A stretch of DNA of 64,000 bases from Anniella stebbinsi (taxonomy: Eukaryota; Chordata; Lepidosauria; Squamata; Anniellidae): assembly GCA_029215795.1 (NCBI GenBank), contig JARDYH010000002.1:132005001-132069000 (forward strand). The letters are read 5' to 3'. The translations under genes were made by a program, and so were the position numbers. Below, in pieces: positions 33,298 to 64,000 of this stretch. The notes below the pieces were generated by a model. That model saw only the letters and a program-made list of their open reading frames with translations. It was not told where the DNA came from and searched no databases. Each line of letters starts with the position of its first letter. Within the stretch, counting starts at the first letter, position 1.

Positions 33298-34193
33298 TAG
33301 GGTGACCATATTTTGAAAACCAAAAAGGAGGACAACATAGTCAGCCCTCTAGGGGGTGTCCCGACCGACACGTCTGCCCCCAGGGGGCATGTCCAGCACC
33401 AAGGGGGGCGGGGTGCCCACCTGAACATAGCCTTGGTCACATGTCTGATTTTACAGCACACAATTCAGACAGATTTGTTCTACATAACATCTTAATGTTA
33501 AAATCACTGAAATAACAAGTGAGACATCCAATGTATCTAAAATTCACTTCACTCACTCCTACTTTTGTAGCTTTTGCTATACTTTGTTGCTATACTCTGT
33601 GTGATACATTCTCCCCTTCCCTCAAATATCTTTTCTGATTGTATCCTCACTCTGCTGCAAGCTGCTGCTTAACAGGGCTTATTGCTGGCCGGCTGGCTGG
33701 CTTTTTTATTATTTTATTTTAGTTTTAAAGTTCAATTTTGTTTTGAAATTTGCTAAAAATCAACAGATGAACAGATCTGCTTGAAACTTGGCATGGCTAA
33801 AGCCCTACACAGGAGCTATCAAAGTGCCAAGTTTCATCTCTTTATCTTTAAAAATGATGCTTTTTTTAAAAAAGCAATTTTTTAAAAAAACCTCAAATTT
33901 TAAAAAATTCCTACAAATCAACGGATGAACGGATCTGCTTCTAATTTGGCATGGCTAAAGCCCTATCTAAGGGCTATCCTTTTGCCAAGTTTCATCTCTT
34001 TGTCTTTAAAAATGACAGAGCTGTAAGCATTTTTGTTAATTCCCATTGACTATCAAGTAGAGCTGCCCTTTCGGTAGGGGGAGGATGGGAAAAATCCAGA
34101 TTTTTCTTCAAATTTCATAATTTCCCCCCCTCCTCGGATTTGTTACCAAAAATCCTGACATGTCCTGGTTTTTCCTGACAAATGGTCACCCTA
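33298..34193. mobile_element. hAT-like non-autonomous element with 8-bp target duplication
   Basis: An 896-bp element beginning TAGGGTGACCATATTTTG and ending AAATGGTCACCCTA. It is flanked by the perfect direct repeat AGCAACAG (33290-33297 and 34194-34201). It shares TAGGGTGACCA with the element at 9138 but has unrelated internal sequence. Inside is a direct duplication of about 115 bp with a period of 158 bp: CAACAGATGAACAGATCTGC at 33761 and its relative at 33919, both followed by TTGGCATGGCTAAAGCCCTA. No transposase domain is visible. Confidence 0.9.
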
Positions 34194-34201
34194 AGCAACA
34201 G

Positions 34202-37200
34202 ACCTCAAACTCCTTCTGATACGGTTTAACCAAAGCAACAGCACCATCTGCTGATAAAGTTACAGTATGGCTGCTGCACGCTCCCAAGGGTGCTGTATAG
34301 CTAGCTGTGTAGTATATGTCTTCTAGTGACAGTGAATAAACTGTGCACTGTCCCCTTAAGTGTAAGCCAGCCTCTCTCCCCTTTCTTGCCTTGGAACTAA
34401 AGGCAAGCAGGCTGCAGGCTTGCTTTTACAGCCCTGCTAACGAACTGGGTGTGACCTGAATCAGTAGACCAAGTTCAGCAGACAAAACCACATGCACACG
34501 CAGAGCGTCTTCACACATCTAAAGTGCACCTAACAATGTAAAATGTGAATACAACAAAACCAGGTTTGCAAACGTGTATCATACAAGTTTACTGGTGAGA
34601 GGTGTTCGGCTGGCGGTGATGCATGCTCAGAGCTCCAGGGGATTCATCTGGGTCAGTTCCAGAGGCAAGGACGGTAAGCGATCCAAAGTCCAAGCACAGC
34701 AAGTTCCACAGAAGAGCTCAGTTATTAGGAAAATAAAAGTCAGGAGTCTAGGAGTGCTCAAACATAGACCTTGTTCCAGCACCCTATGGCTAGCACTGAA
34801 AGCTTCTAAGCCTGGGCCTTCAGAGCCCCACCCAGAATACAGCTGCAAGCTACCAGTGCCACCCGAGGAATGGTCTACTCATGAGCAGGCCCATGCTCAC
34901 AAATATATCTTTACTCATGAAGAGTCCTTATGCCTCAGTCAGGCCCTTCTGCCAAGCCGTGCCCTGTATTCCATGGGGCTAGGTGGCTGCTCAGCATCTA
35001 CATTTGAGTTCAAGAGGTGTCTAACTAGCTCTTGACTGATAGAGTGGACAGCCATCTCCCCTGTGAGTCCAGAACCCCCTGATCTGCCTCTAGGTCCATC
35101 AACACAGGCAGCTTTTCCATAATGTCCTTCTGGGAGTACATGACAAGAAGTGGGGTTGGGTTATTGACTGTATAGTCGAGGACAAGCTAGAGTTAAGTGC
35201 CTGGAAAGGTTTGCAGTATCTGATTTTCATTATTTAAAGAGCAGCCACAGGGAAACCTGCTTGGGATAAGAGCTACAGTGCGCACAGAGGGGAGTTTAAC
35301 CCTTTTGAACTGCACTGCTGTCCAGGGAAATATATTCCCCTCCAGCTGCCATTGCAGATCTTAATGGGGCCTCACTGTGGCTGCTGCTTAAATAACAAAA
35401 TTCAGGCACATTAAATGCATTTGCTGGAGGTGCTGTTGCTGGCTCATAATATGCAAACTGGGCTTCAGTTTTGAAGGGGACTCCCCGCGCCCCCATCCCA
35501 GTTTCAGGAGTTCAGAGAATGAAAAAGGGCTGAGGAAGGCTAGCTGTCCCTCAACAAAATAGCTTTCAAAGTAGCATGCACAACTGCCTGCTTCTCAAGG
35601 ATACAATGGGCTGGGTCGTATTTTCTGTGGCACCCTAAATATCTCATTGGATCATTGGGATTTGCTAGTAGTTACCTCTGCTTCCCTTAGATCAGCACTG
35701 CGGCAAGACGGGGAAAGCTGAAGAGTTGGCGGCTGTCATCACAGGCTCAACAGAGCATCTTGCAATACCAATTCTATCCTGCCAATTCAGCATGGTAAAT
35801 GAAAGATCATATGCCAGGTACAGTTTATGAACAAGAAGCAGAGCATGGCTGAGGGCTGAGTTCAGTTCCGGAGAATTTCTGGATGGTGGTGCATTCCAGT
35901 GGAGAGCAGGGCCGAAGGCAGACAGGTTGAGGTCCAAAATACCTGCATAATTAAGCTTAAAGCTCTTAATGCCAGTAGCTAAGCCTCAGGAGAGGTATTT
36001 CAACATTTGAGAATGGGGAAAAAATACAAAAGCGGGAAACCCACCAGATGGTCACCCGTAAGGGGAAAGGGGGGATGGCTGCCTGGGAACCTGAGGGCCG
36101 GATTGGCACCTTAGAAGGGCCAAATTTAGCCCAAGTATTTGAGGTTTCCACCCCTGCCATAGAGATTTAGGGATACCAATGCTATGAGCAAAATTATGCA
36201 TTTGTCTTTTTTTAGTTTGTTTCGTTAGCTGCCATAAGAGGGAAGATTTTAAAAATACATAAAACATCACACCCTTCTACCCTGCACACCTTAACCAGAA
36301 ATAACCATTGGGCCTGTTTCTGTACTCAGTTATCCCAGATTAAAATTTGCATCTAATTTATATCTCCTGATGGTGAGCATAATAGTATAGTTAACTGATA
36401 AAGGGTGTTTAAAGTCACTGTGGTTCTACGGTAGGCACACAGACTGGTAAGATCTGGATTAAGTTCTCCACTTATGTTGAAACTCACTGAGTAGCCTCAC
36501 ATAAGACTGTGTCTCTCAGGCTAACTTAAAGGTTGTTGTGAGGATAAAATGAGATATCCCCATGGATGTCATTGTGAGCTTCATGAAAGAAAGGTAGAAA
36601 ACGTGAGCAAACAATGACAATTGATTCATCTATTAGCATTAAGAGTTTTTCTTCAAAGAACATGGCTTATTGCGGATTTGAATCCAGGTGGGACAATATT
36701 CCCGGAAAGCAGGACGCTTTGGTTTTGAACACAAAAACTTGAAAAACAGTTAAGAGGGAGAGAAGGAATCCTCAAGACAGAATTAACTGGTTGGGTTGTA
36801 CAATGGAAAACCCTCCTCCTCTAAAAAGGAGCCTTTTGCTGCAGCACCCTCAGCTTCCCCTTTGGAATGCATTGCTCTCTAGTGTCAACCCCGGGCATTA
36901 GGTCAGGAAAGAACACAGGAAATTAGACTATCAGTCATTACTAGGAAGTTGAGAATCTGTATCTAAGGCATGGGGAGGGAGGTCTAGAGTTACCAACCAC
37001 ATAGAAAAAAACACAACTCCAAAAACCGTACTCTTCTGGGCTATACTTTGTTGCTATTTCCTGCCATGTGCACGAGATGTTGTGCTATAAAACACCCACT
37101 AGAGGGTACTATCCCACTAAACTGAATGGGCCACTTGGTCGCTGCTTCCTTCCCTGTGTGATTCTGCTCATTCCTATTGCGGAAGGAAACAGGAAGCAGA

Positions 37201-37871
37201 GCGACGGGAAGGAAACATGATCCCACCCCCCCGGTCTGAAAATCCTTTTATTCTCTCCCATTACCATGCAGGGCTGCCCCAAGGTAATTTAATGCTTTAG
37301 TCAAAAAGTAAAAATAAATCTAAATGGCAGCCTTCTTCCTAGTAATGTACATAGAGCACAATCAACCTGGAAGTTCACCCACACAAGCCCAACTGAAAGG
37401 AACAAGAGTTGTGCAAGGATGCACCCCAGCAGGGTCAGATCCGGCTAACTCTGCCATGTTTAAACCTGTTAAACACATGCCACTTTATCTTAGGTTAATA
37501 CTGCTTGTGCCTACCAGCAAAGTTCTTCTATTCTTATCATTTCATCAGACATGACTACCATCTTCCAGAGACCAGAACTCCATTGGCTTCAGTGTGGAGT
37601 GCATTTTAGGGGCACTTTAGAAACCTGGTGTTATGCATAAAGTCAGGCTTGCTGAATTCAGTGGGACATACTCCCAAGAAAGTGTGTAAAAGACTGTGGT
37701 CTTAGTTTATAGAGGGCAATGGAGAGGCCCAGCACTCCAGAGACACAGGGATTCTGCAGCAGAGAAACGGTGTGGAAAGAAAAACCCAGACAGTAGGAAG
37801 ATCACAACCTCTGGATGTGTTTAGACTACACTGCTTTTTATTCAGTCCTCAGCCCTGTCTAGCATGTACTT
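34202..37871. other. Gene-free stretch with a decayed Sauria SINE
   Basis: A partial SINE (36480-36605; TTGTTGTGAGGATAAAATGA and a TGAAAGAAAGGTAGAAAA end) is the only recognised family. The 153-codon open frame at 34574-35035 on the plus strand has no recognisable domain and no ortholog I know. Confidence 0.4.
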
Positions 37872-38175
37872 TGGGGCTGTTCACACAACATGCTAACCCA
37901 AACTCATTGGTTAAATGTGGTTTGTTGCTGAACCATGGGTTAGTGTGTTGTCAGAACCCAGGACATTTTCCAAAGGGTGGCTTGTGAACTACCCTGAACA
38001 ACCTAACAACAAAACATGGATTAAGGTGGCTTGTTTGAGAAAAATTAACCGCACTACATGGTTAACAAGCCACCCTGCAGAAAATGTCCTGGGTTCAAGA
38101 CAACACACTAACCCATGGTTCAACAATAACCCATTCTCAACCACTGAGTGTGGGTTAGCGGACTGTGTGACTCCA
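37872..38175. mobile_element. Foldback element (GGTTCACACAAC family), most complete copy
   Basis: The left arm, GGGGCTGTTCACACAACATG then CTAACCC, is mirrored by GGGTTAGCGGACTGTGTGAC on the right. The inner CAGAACCCAGGACATTTTCC faces GAAAATGTCCTGGGTTCAAG. About 300 bp and nearly all hairpin. It is the reference for the interrupted copy at 2705 and the partial one at 7286. Confidence 0.75.
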
Positions 38176-41100
38176 GTCTTTATCTCGATGAAGAGAAGAC
38201 AATGTTTAATGACTTGTACTTAGTTTCCACTCATTCTTACAAAGGTGTCCCCATTGAGGCTTCAAACGAACCAAACCATGGTTTAGGTATTTGGTGCTAT
38301 TCAGCAGGTGTGCCAACTGAAATCCCCCAATTTATTCAATACAACAGTTTGTGTTTTGGGAACCATTGCCTCTTCCCTCATGTGACTCCAGGCAAAGAGA
38401 ATTTCAACCCGAGAAGGAGAGGCAGTCAGCCTAGTGCCATTTAAGGATTTATCAACCTGGAAAAGTTAGTAACATAAAAGTTAGTAACATAAATTAACTC
38501 TTCTTTGCGAACGTCTGAACTGAGCTGCCTCTCAAAGCATTCCCAAAAATGACACTGGAGCCAAACAACTGTCATTTAATTTTTAACTTTTTTTTTCTCT
38601 TAAAGATGACTTTCCAATTTACATTAAGACAGTTCTAACAAATTCATTCCTTGTTCACAAAAGAGAAATTATATTAAATAATTTCTGCCAATAAATAACA
38701 TTTTTCACCATTCTTCTTTAAACGTAACTAAAAAAAAAGAAAAGAGCAAGAAAAAGGAAGGAGGCAGCCTCCAGGCAATGGGCAAACATCACTTCAGAAT
38801 CAAGAACCTCAGTCCTCACCACCCATTCCCGAGGGTTTGCGATTCCACCTTGAGATGAGCAAAGCTGGCCAGGTGTTCTGGAGTAGGTTGCAGAATCGAG
38901 CTATATTAGCTAAGTCAGGGAGAGGTGAGTGGGCTGCGGCACCATGGCAGGAGAGGTTCTCTTCAAGGAGGTGAAAGCACCTTTGTTCCTGAAGTTTGGA
39001 AGACCCATTGTGGACTCCCCTCCTTGTTACATGCACCTTGCTTTTTATCATGCAAGATAAAGGTTTAAAAAGTAAAAATAAAAGGCTGCTTATAGGCAAC
39101 CTCACAGTTAAGGGGGCAGTGCACACAGCCATTAATACTCTGGAATCTGATGGGCTAGCGGGCTGTTTTCTTGGTTTTTTATTCTTTAACTTTTTGTCAC
39201 TTTCATTGCTCAAGATTGTCCCTGGAATTAAAAAACAACACAACAGAGGTAAATGGAGGGGGAGGGGAGGGAAGAAGAGGAGTCGGACCCCTCACGGCAT
39301 TCACAGTTCTAAGGAAGGTGGGATTGGGCAGTCAACCCAAGTGTGTTTCCCCAGTACTTGTCTGTTATATTTAAGCCCCCCTTCCAATCCAGCATTGGTT
39401 TGAACACCAAATTCTCCTCTTTACAGACATAACATGGGACAGCAGCATTTGCATGCCACAACCAGGATGCCACTTTTTAACATGGTTAATGGATGCTCCT
39501 TTTGGAGATCTGGATCTTTATGTTGCTATCTTCTGATCGGAGATCACTCTGAGGGCTGCTGTATGTGCAAACACTCCCCATCTTTTAACCATAGTTAAGA
39601 GATGAGGAGCCGGTAAGGAACATCCTGCTTCCTTGCCCTAACCGCTGCCCTCTCTTGTATGAATTCTGCACATTCACACACACGGTCCTTCACCATAGTT
39701 AAGGCGCAAGTTGGTCCCAGCCTTCACCATGGTCAACATGTACTAAAATTCGCTCCCCGGCTTCTACATTCTGGTTAAAGGACCAAGAAATGTCACATTG
39801 GCTTTAGCAAAGCCGGGGCCAACTCCACGCCAGAAATGGGCAGAATCTCTCTTTCCCAGGTCAAAAGAAAAGCGAGCAAGCATAAGATTTCAGTCCTGAT
39901 TACTGGAAGCTGGTTTCAACCCTGCATTTCCAACTCTTTGCTAAGATGGCTAAAGGATGAAGAGAGAGAGAAAAAGAGAGGGGGGGACTCAAAAGGAGGA
40001 TTGTAGCTGTCAAGAGTTTGCTCCTCTTCCAGACCAGGGTCTGCTCCTTGTCGCTCACTTCGCTGTTTTCAGAGTACCAGGAATTTCACTAACTCTTTCA
40101 GGAAAAAGGGAGGGAGGCAGCAGAGAATGTGTTACAGAATGAGCATTAGCTAATTGGGGGGGGGGGGAGAACGCCCACTCATCCCAGCCCCCCTCCAGAA
40201 CGGTGCTGCTGTGCTGAGGAAACAAGAGGCCCCGGTGCCAGTGTTCCCTTAGCAACCAGAACCTAGGCTTGGCCTGACAGCCAGTGGGCTTTCTGTGTGG
40301 AACATGGGATCCTATTTTAATTCAGGGTGTCGGAGTGATCCTGAGAGGAAGGGAAAGAGCCCAGAGCTCCTGCCTGTGGTAGTGAACATCTCCTCCTGCC
40401 TCAGAACTGACACTTCTTCGGAACAGCTGCTCCAACGGAGACTAGGGCCTCTCTGTGACAGAACCGGGGGCTGCTTGGAACTGCCATTTCGGAAACCGTC
40501 ACGCAGCCCTTGTTTCTCAAATGTGATGCAATCCAAGTAGGTGAGTCTATTTTGTGGGCAGAAGGGACACCAGGTAGTTAGCTCATTCCAGGTCTATGGA
40601 GCAAAAAGCACCACACCCAGAAAGCAGTGGCTTTAGGATCATCATTTTGCTTGAGAAAAAGCAAAATGGGGTACAAAGAGATGAAAGAGTTGCAGAATGT
40701 ACCTAGCCAGTCTGCAAGGAGAAGCCAAGAGCATGTCATTTTAGGGCCCATGGGTCTTTTCTCTTTAAATAAAAAATCAGGCCATGTGCAAAGTTACAAG
40801 TGTCTAGTAGGCAAAGAGGAGTGCATGTATACCATTGCCAAGAATTAATATTTCCCAAAAATGATGAACAGGGAGAAGTTGGCAGTATCTTCCTGACACT
40901 AAGAAAAAATGAGACACGAAAGGATCCAGAATTCTGTGGCTGAGATTCAGGTAGTATAGTTGCTGTGCTGGCTTCCACGTGGCTCCCTGGGATATATGAA
41001 GACTTCCATCCAATACACGGCTGGGCTTCCAAACATATTGACATAATACATAACCCCTCCTACGTACCCACCTGGGAGGTCCATCTTTCGCATGTTATGT

Positions 41101-43659
41101 AAATGAACAAGGAAGGCCCAACCACCCAGGTGGAAGTTTTGATACATTCCCAGAAGCCTCATGAGGGCAGGCAGAGAGGCTGCAGCCGCATTGCCCAAAG
41201 TATGTGCCATGAAGGTGCAAGTTCCCTTCGCTCTGGATGATCCACAAGCGTTTGCATCTCTCAATCTGGAGGCCTTCCACATCAGGCCAGATCGCTTGCC
41301 CTCTTAGCGCAAAGCTGAGATCTCCTGAAGGACAGTGATTCCGACCCCCACCGTTTTTCTATGAAAGGAGGTGCTGTGGTGAACCCCAGCAGAAGCCATA
41401 AGAGGCGTGCACAGTTTAACGCAAATAAAATTCACACTGTTTCAAAGAAGCAGTTGATGTAAAAAGGGTGGCGATGAGAACATAACCCACCCACCTCCCA
41501 ATCGCCTCTGCTCTGAAATGCAGACAAACCGACCAATGTCATAATTCTGAACAGGGAGGTTTCTGAACTGGGGAAAGTCTACACCCAAAAGTGAGAAGAC
41601 GACAGCCCCACAGAGACGGAAGAGGCATCTTTTGGAGGTCAGCCCTGCGCTGCCTTATTGTTCCATTTGATTAAGCCAGAAGAGGGGGGAAGAAGGAATT
41701 GCCGGTGGAAGACCGATTCAAACATACCACAAAAAGAGGGGGAGGGGCTATGGCTGAACTAAGTGAGGTAATTCCAAGGGGAAGGCACCTGCACCTCTTT
41801 CTAAAAAATGATCAAGTTTGGATTAAAATCAACAACACCGTGGCCTAGTTTCCATCAAATTTATAATAAAGGAAACTTAACAGGCTCATTATTCCACACA
41901 CAGGGGTCCCATCCTCAGCGCACCACGCATCTGTTCAGCTGCTGTTCTTTGGCACATTATAACACCATCTCCTTGCTTCCAACTCTGACTCAAAACAAAT
42001 ATCCGTCACAGAACAAAGATCTCTGGCTCCAGGTGCTGACCATTCACTGGTTCTACTCCTAAATTCGCTCTCAAATCTTCAGAGGGTTCCCTATGCAGGG
42101 GCCATCTGGCCATTAACTTACATGTTTAAAAAGAGCAGAATTGGTCATCACAACTCCCCTAACTTCCCACCTGCAACGTCTACCCACCTGTGACCTTCTC
42201 CTTGCTAAGAAAAGATATTTGCCTTCCTTACAGAACGCTACTCGCAGGTCACCCCAAGGACAATTGCGGGCTTTGATTTAAGCCTGCAGTAAACATGTTT
42301 CTTGCATTTGTAAAGTTCTCGGTGGGTTTTTCAATACTTGGCAAACAACAAGACTGAGATATTGAGTCAACTGAGAAATCACGCCTTGGTTATCCTCCAA
42401 GGTTTTCTTGTCCTTTGAGGAAGAGGCAAGTTTGGCTTTGCCAGATGCAAACCTGGAACCGCAGAACCACTGCACAAGTTACATAGGAAGCATGCTTGCG
42501 ATGGGCATACTAGCCTTTCCTACAGCGAACACCGAAGGTGAATGGCAGGTGGGCCGAGCGGACACAAGCCAGGGACCCCTGGCCTAACAGGGCTCCTGGG
42601 CACACATCCACTGAGTAGTAAGGGATCGGTCCCTGCCCATAAACATCCTTTCCACACATAGTGTGAAGCAACTCTCAGCTGTCGCTTTTACGAGCTTAGG
42701 GCAATGAGAGAGAAGGATGCAGTGATGGCTCCTGTTCACATCAATAACAGCCGGCTGACTTCCCAGGTGCAACCTGCAGGGAGATGCAGTGCTGAGCAGA
42801 ACATGGCAGGGCTGCAGACTCCCAGTCCCTTGAACCAATGCTGATGGAAGATGCTTTGATCATGGAAATGGAGCCCACGCTTGCTGGCCAAAATGCCAAC
42901 GACTCCAGCGTCATACGAAAGGTAATTTCCCCAATTATTTCGGAGGCTGAAGAATCAGCAACTCATACTGGTCAACTGAGCCCCTGAGGTTACTGAGAAG
43001 CCTTTTATACTCAGCCCATGAGAGCTCCGTCAATTTCATGCAGAAGCCTCATGTGGGGCCTCTTTTAGGTCTGCTGATGCTCACTGTGTCCAATGGACAC
43101 CCTCAACCCAGCACCCACTCATAGCCTGAGCGGGTTTTCCACCTGTCCTCATAGCATATGTATCATATCCCAAGGCTGGGCAATGAAGGTGGTACAATTC
43201 ATATAAAGGAAGCCAGTTCTATTGGTGCAGAACTCCACCCACCCAAAACTGTACCTTCTTCCTACAGCTTACATTTCTCACACCACTCACACTCCTAAAG
43301 CACTGAAATTGGGAATGCAGGAGGCCCCTGGGTGGGCACATCACAGAGCTATTTTGTGCTGGGGCTCACCTTATGGAGCCATAGTAGTGCAGTGCGTGTG
43401 AAAGGCAGGATGTGGGAGGAAGGGCAAGGGCCTCTTTCCCAAAATATTAATCTCACATGGTTTTTCACATTACGATCACAACTCCAGGACAATCTGTGGA
43501 GGTGGTTTTGTGCAGAGAAGCCAACGTTAAGTCCCACCTGTGTCATGCCGATACATTTATGGTTAAGTTCCTGGAAAATACAAGCAGCCAAATGGGCGGA
43601 TGCGTGCGCACGAGAGAGAGAGAGAGACTTTCAGATGAATGGAGACCACAGGATCACAT
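38176..43659. other. Repeat-poor stretch downstream of PPP3CC
   Basis: No SINE, LINE or foldback copy was recognised in about 5.5 kb, unlike the rest of the window. No coding exon was recognised on either strand. It may hold an extended 3' UTR or regulatory DNA, but nothing in it identifies which. Confidence 0.4.
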
Positions 43660-44398
43660 TCATCAAAGCCCACTTACTGGTTTATTCCAAGAGATTTTTA
43701 TTTCTCTGCTGAAACCGGATTCCCGAAGGGAAAAGCAATGGGAACATTTGAGGGAGTAAAGAGAGGAGAAGGGAGAGTTTCATTCCCCAGTTCCAGCAAC
43801 TTATCTAGAGCTGGATTTCAACATTTGCTTCTAACACAGGGTTCCCAAAAAGGAGAATTTACCAATTGCCCTATGCAACATGCCTTTAATGGAAGTCAAC
43901 TGCTGGAGCATCAGATGCTGTGAGGAACAGAAGAAGAAGAAACAAAACAGCAAAAGTCGGGAGGAGAAGAATGCCGTTTTCAAATCAAAGATGCCACTTT
44001 TTAAAATGAGGATAAGTTAAAACGGTTCCAATAACTCAGACAGGAGAGTCGCCCTGGGCTGTTTCCGCTTCCCTCTCCCAACGCAGGCTCCTTCCCTTTT
44101 GGCAGGGACGGGCCATCTGTACAGAACAACACTTTATATATGCACTAGTATTTAGACCCATTCCTAAATTTAAAAAAGAAAAAAAAGAAAAGAAAAGAAG
44201 ACTTTTTATATAGCGAACATAAAATTTAAAAAACTTACAAAATGGTCACCTCTCTTACAGAATGGATGCAAACTGGATTATGGACGTGCCTCCAGGCTAA
44301 GTTGGTTTCTTCCCCCCCCTCCCCCCACTTCATAATAAATAAATAGAATTCATTAAGTTTTGGATCCTTTAGTGATACAGAGTGGGCGGCTTGAACTG
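43660..44398 (-). promoter_or_regulatory. PPP3CC: Possible PPP3CC 3' UTR with tandem poly(A) signals
   Basis: Downstream of the stop, the minus strand is AT-rich (for example a TTTTAAATTTTATG tract near 44221) and carries two AATAAA hexamers at 43697-43702 and 43681-43686. Shortly beyond them is a GT-rich run around 43630-43660, the layout expected of a cleavage site. This would give a 3' UTR of roughly 0.7 kb. A longer 3' UTR reaching into the repeat-poor stretch to the left cannot be excluded. Confidence 0.35.
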
Positions 44399-63474
<19,076 letters not shown>

Positions 63475-64000
63475 CTGGAAGGCACGTGAACAAAAATACA
63501 GTTATGGATATAAACCTACTGGATGGAAGGAACGTTTTATTAAAGTATACCAAAAGGTTCTGTTTATGGATAAAAATCTAATTTATTAGATAGACACAGT
63601 CCATGAAATAAATATTTAATACATTCTTCTTCAACCTGCCATGCCGCAGGCTATATGGATACTGACTTTCATAGTAAGGAGACTTCTGCAGTGGAAATCC
63701 ACTTTTTAAACACAAAAGATCAGTAAACGTTACTTGTTTTAATGTTTAAAGGACCATACATCCCTTTTTTCAGCTCCTCAATTTATCTTTGAAGAATAAC
63801 AGATCAACCTTACAGAACTTAAAACTGGATCAGAGAGAAATTATTATGCTTTATCCTACACTGTCAGTCCCTTTAATGAAACATAAGTAGCCTCAAAAAG
63901 AAAAGAAAAATAAACAGAAGTCCTGGAGTGGGAACTTGCCAGAAAGGGGCCAGGTAAGTCTACAACTAAATCTCAACAGATGCCAAGATCCTAGTGCTGT
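63475..64000. other. PPP3CC intron upstream of exon 6, cut by the window edge
   Basis: Begins at the acceptor of exon 6 on the minus strand. No exon 5 sequence (expected to encode HGGLSPEI-type residues) was seen before the window ends. Confidence 0.6.

Noticed and set aside
34574..35035. 153-codon open frame on the plus strand
   Set aside because: No domain, no compositional sign of coding and no splice context; probably chance.
42838..42922. Short ATG-initiated frame ending at a GTAAT donor-like site
   Set aside because: It looks exon-like, but the peptide matches no family known to me and no partner exon was seen.

Overview
This window is a piece of a squamate reptile (lizard or snake) nuclear chromosome. 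It holds one recognisable protein-coding gene, cut by the right edge, and about 44 kb of intergenic DNA packed with transposable-element remains. The host call rests on tRNA-derived SINEs of the Sauria type (box A reading GTGGTGTAGTGGTTAGAGTG), CR1 LINE 3' ends finishing in TTCTTATG or ATTCTATG repeats, L2-clade LINEs, a DIRS-type tyrosine-recombinase retrotransposon and many hAT-like foldback elements. The species cannot be read from the sequence.

Right side (44.4-63.5 kb, minus strand): nine consecutive coding exons of the calcineurin catalytic subunit gene, best matched to the gamma isoform PPP3CC. All have GT-AG junctions and consistent phases. They run from the exon beginning [11 protein letters not shown] (63474) to the stop codon (44399) and cover the C-terminal part of the phosphatase domain, the calcineurin B helix, the calmodulin-binding helix, a 30-nt cassette microexon and the autoinhibitory segment. 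The first five exons lie beyond the right edge. The introns contain foldback elements, a CR1 fragment and a Sauria SINE.

Left side (1-44.4 kb): no cellular coding exon was recognised. The clear items are three foldback elements with perfect 8-bp target duplications (9138-9457, 9737-10261, 33298-34193); a CpG-rich element flanked by TAA (21086-21543); three copies of a GCGC-rich dispersed repeat (1838, 25184, 27840); an L2 LINE with an RT domain carrying one stop (16.2-17.5 kb); an L2 inserted in a foldback element (2.7-3.9 kb); a SINE inserted in a foldback element (19.96-20.27 kb); two LTR-like segments; a compound GT/GA higher-order microsatellite (26.3-26.7 kb); and an internally deleted DIRS element (29.35-31.39 kb) that keeps a gag remnant, a recombinase domain and inverted termini. 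The 38.2-44.4 kb stretch next to the gene's 3' end has conspicuously few repeats.

The window does not show a gene cluster or a new multi-gene system. Its interest lies in transposon architecture (DIRS, nested insertions, palindromic element pairs) and in the splicing structure of the calcineurin gene.
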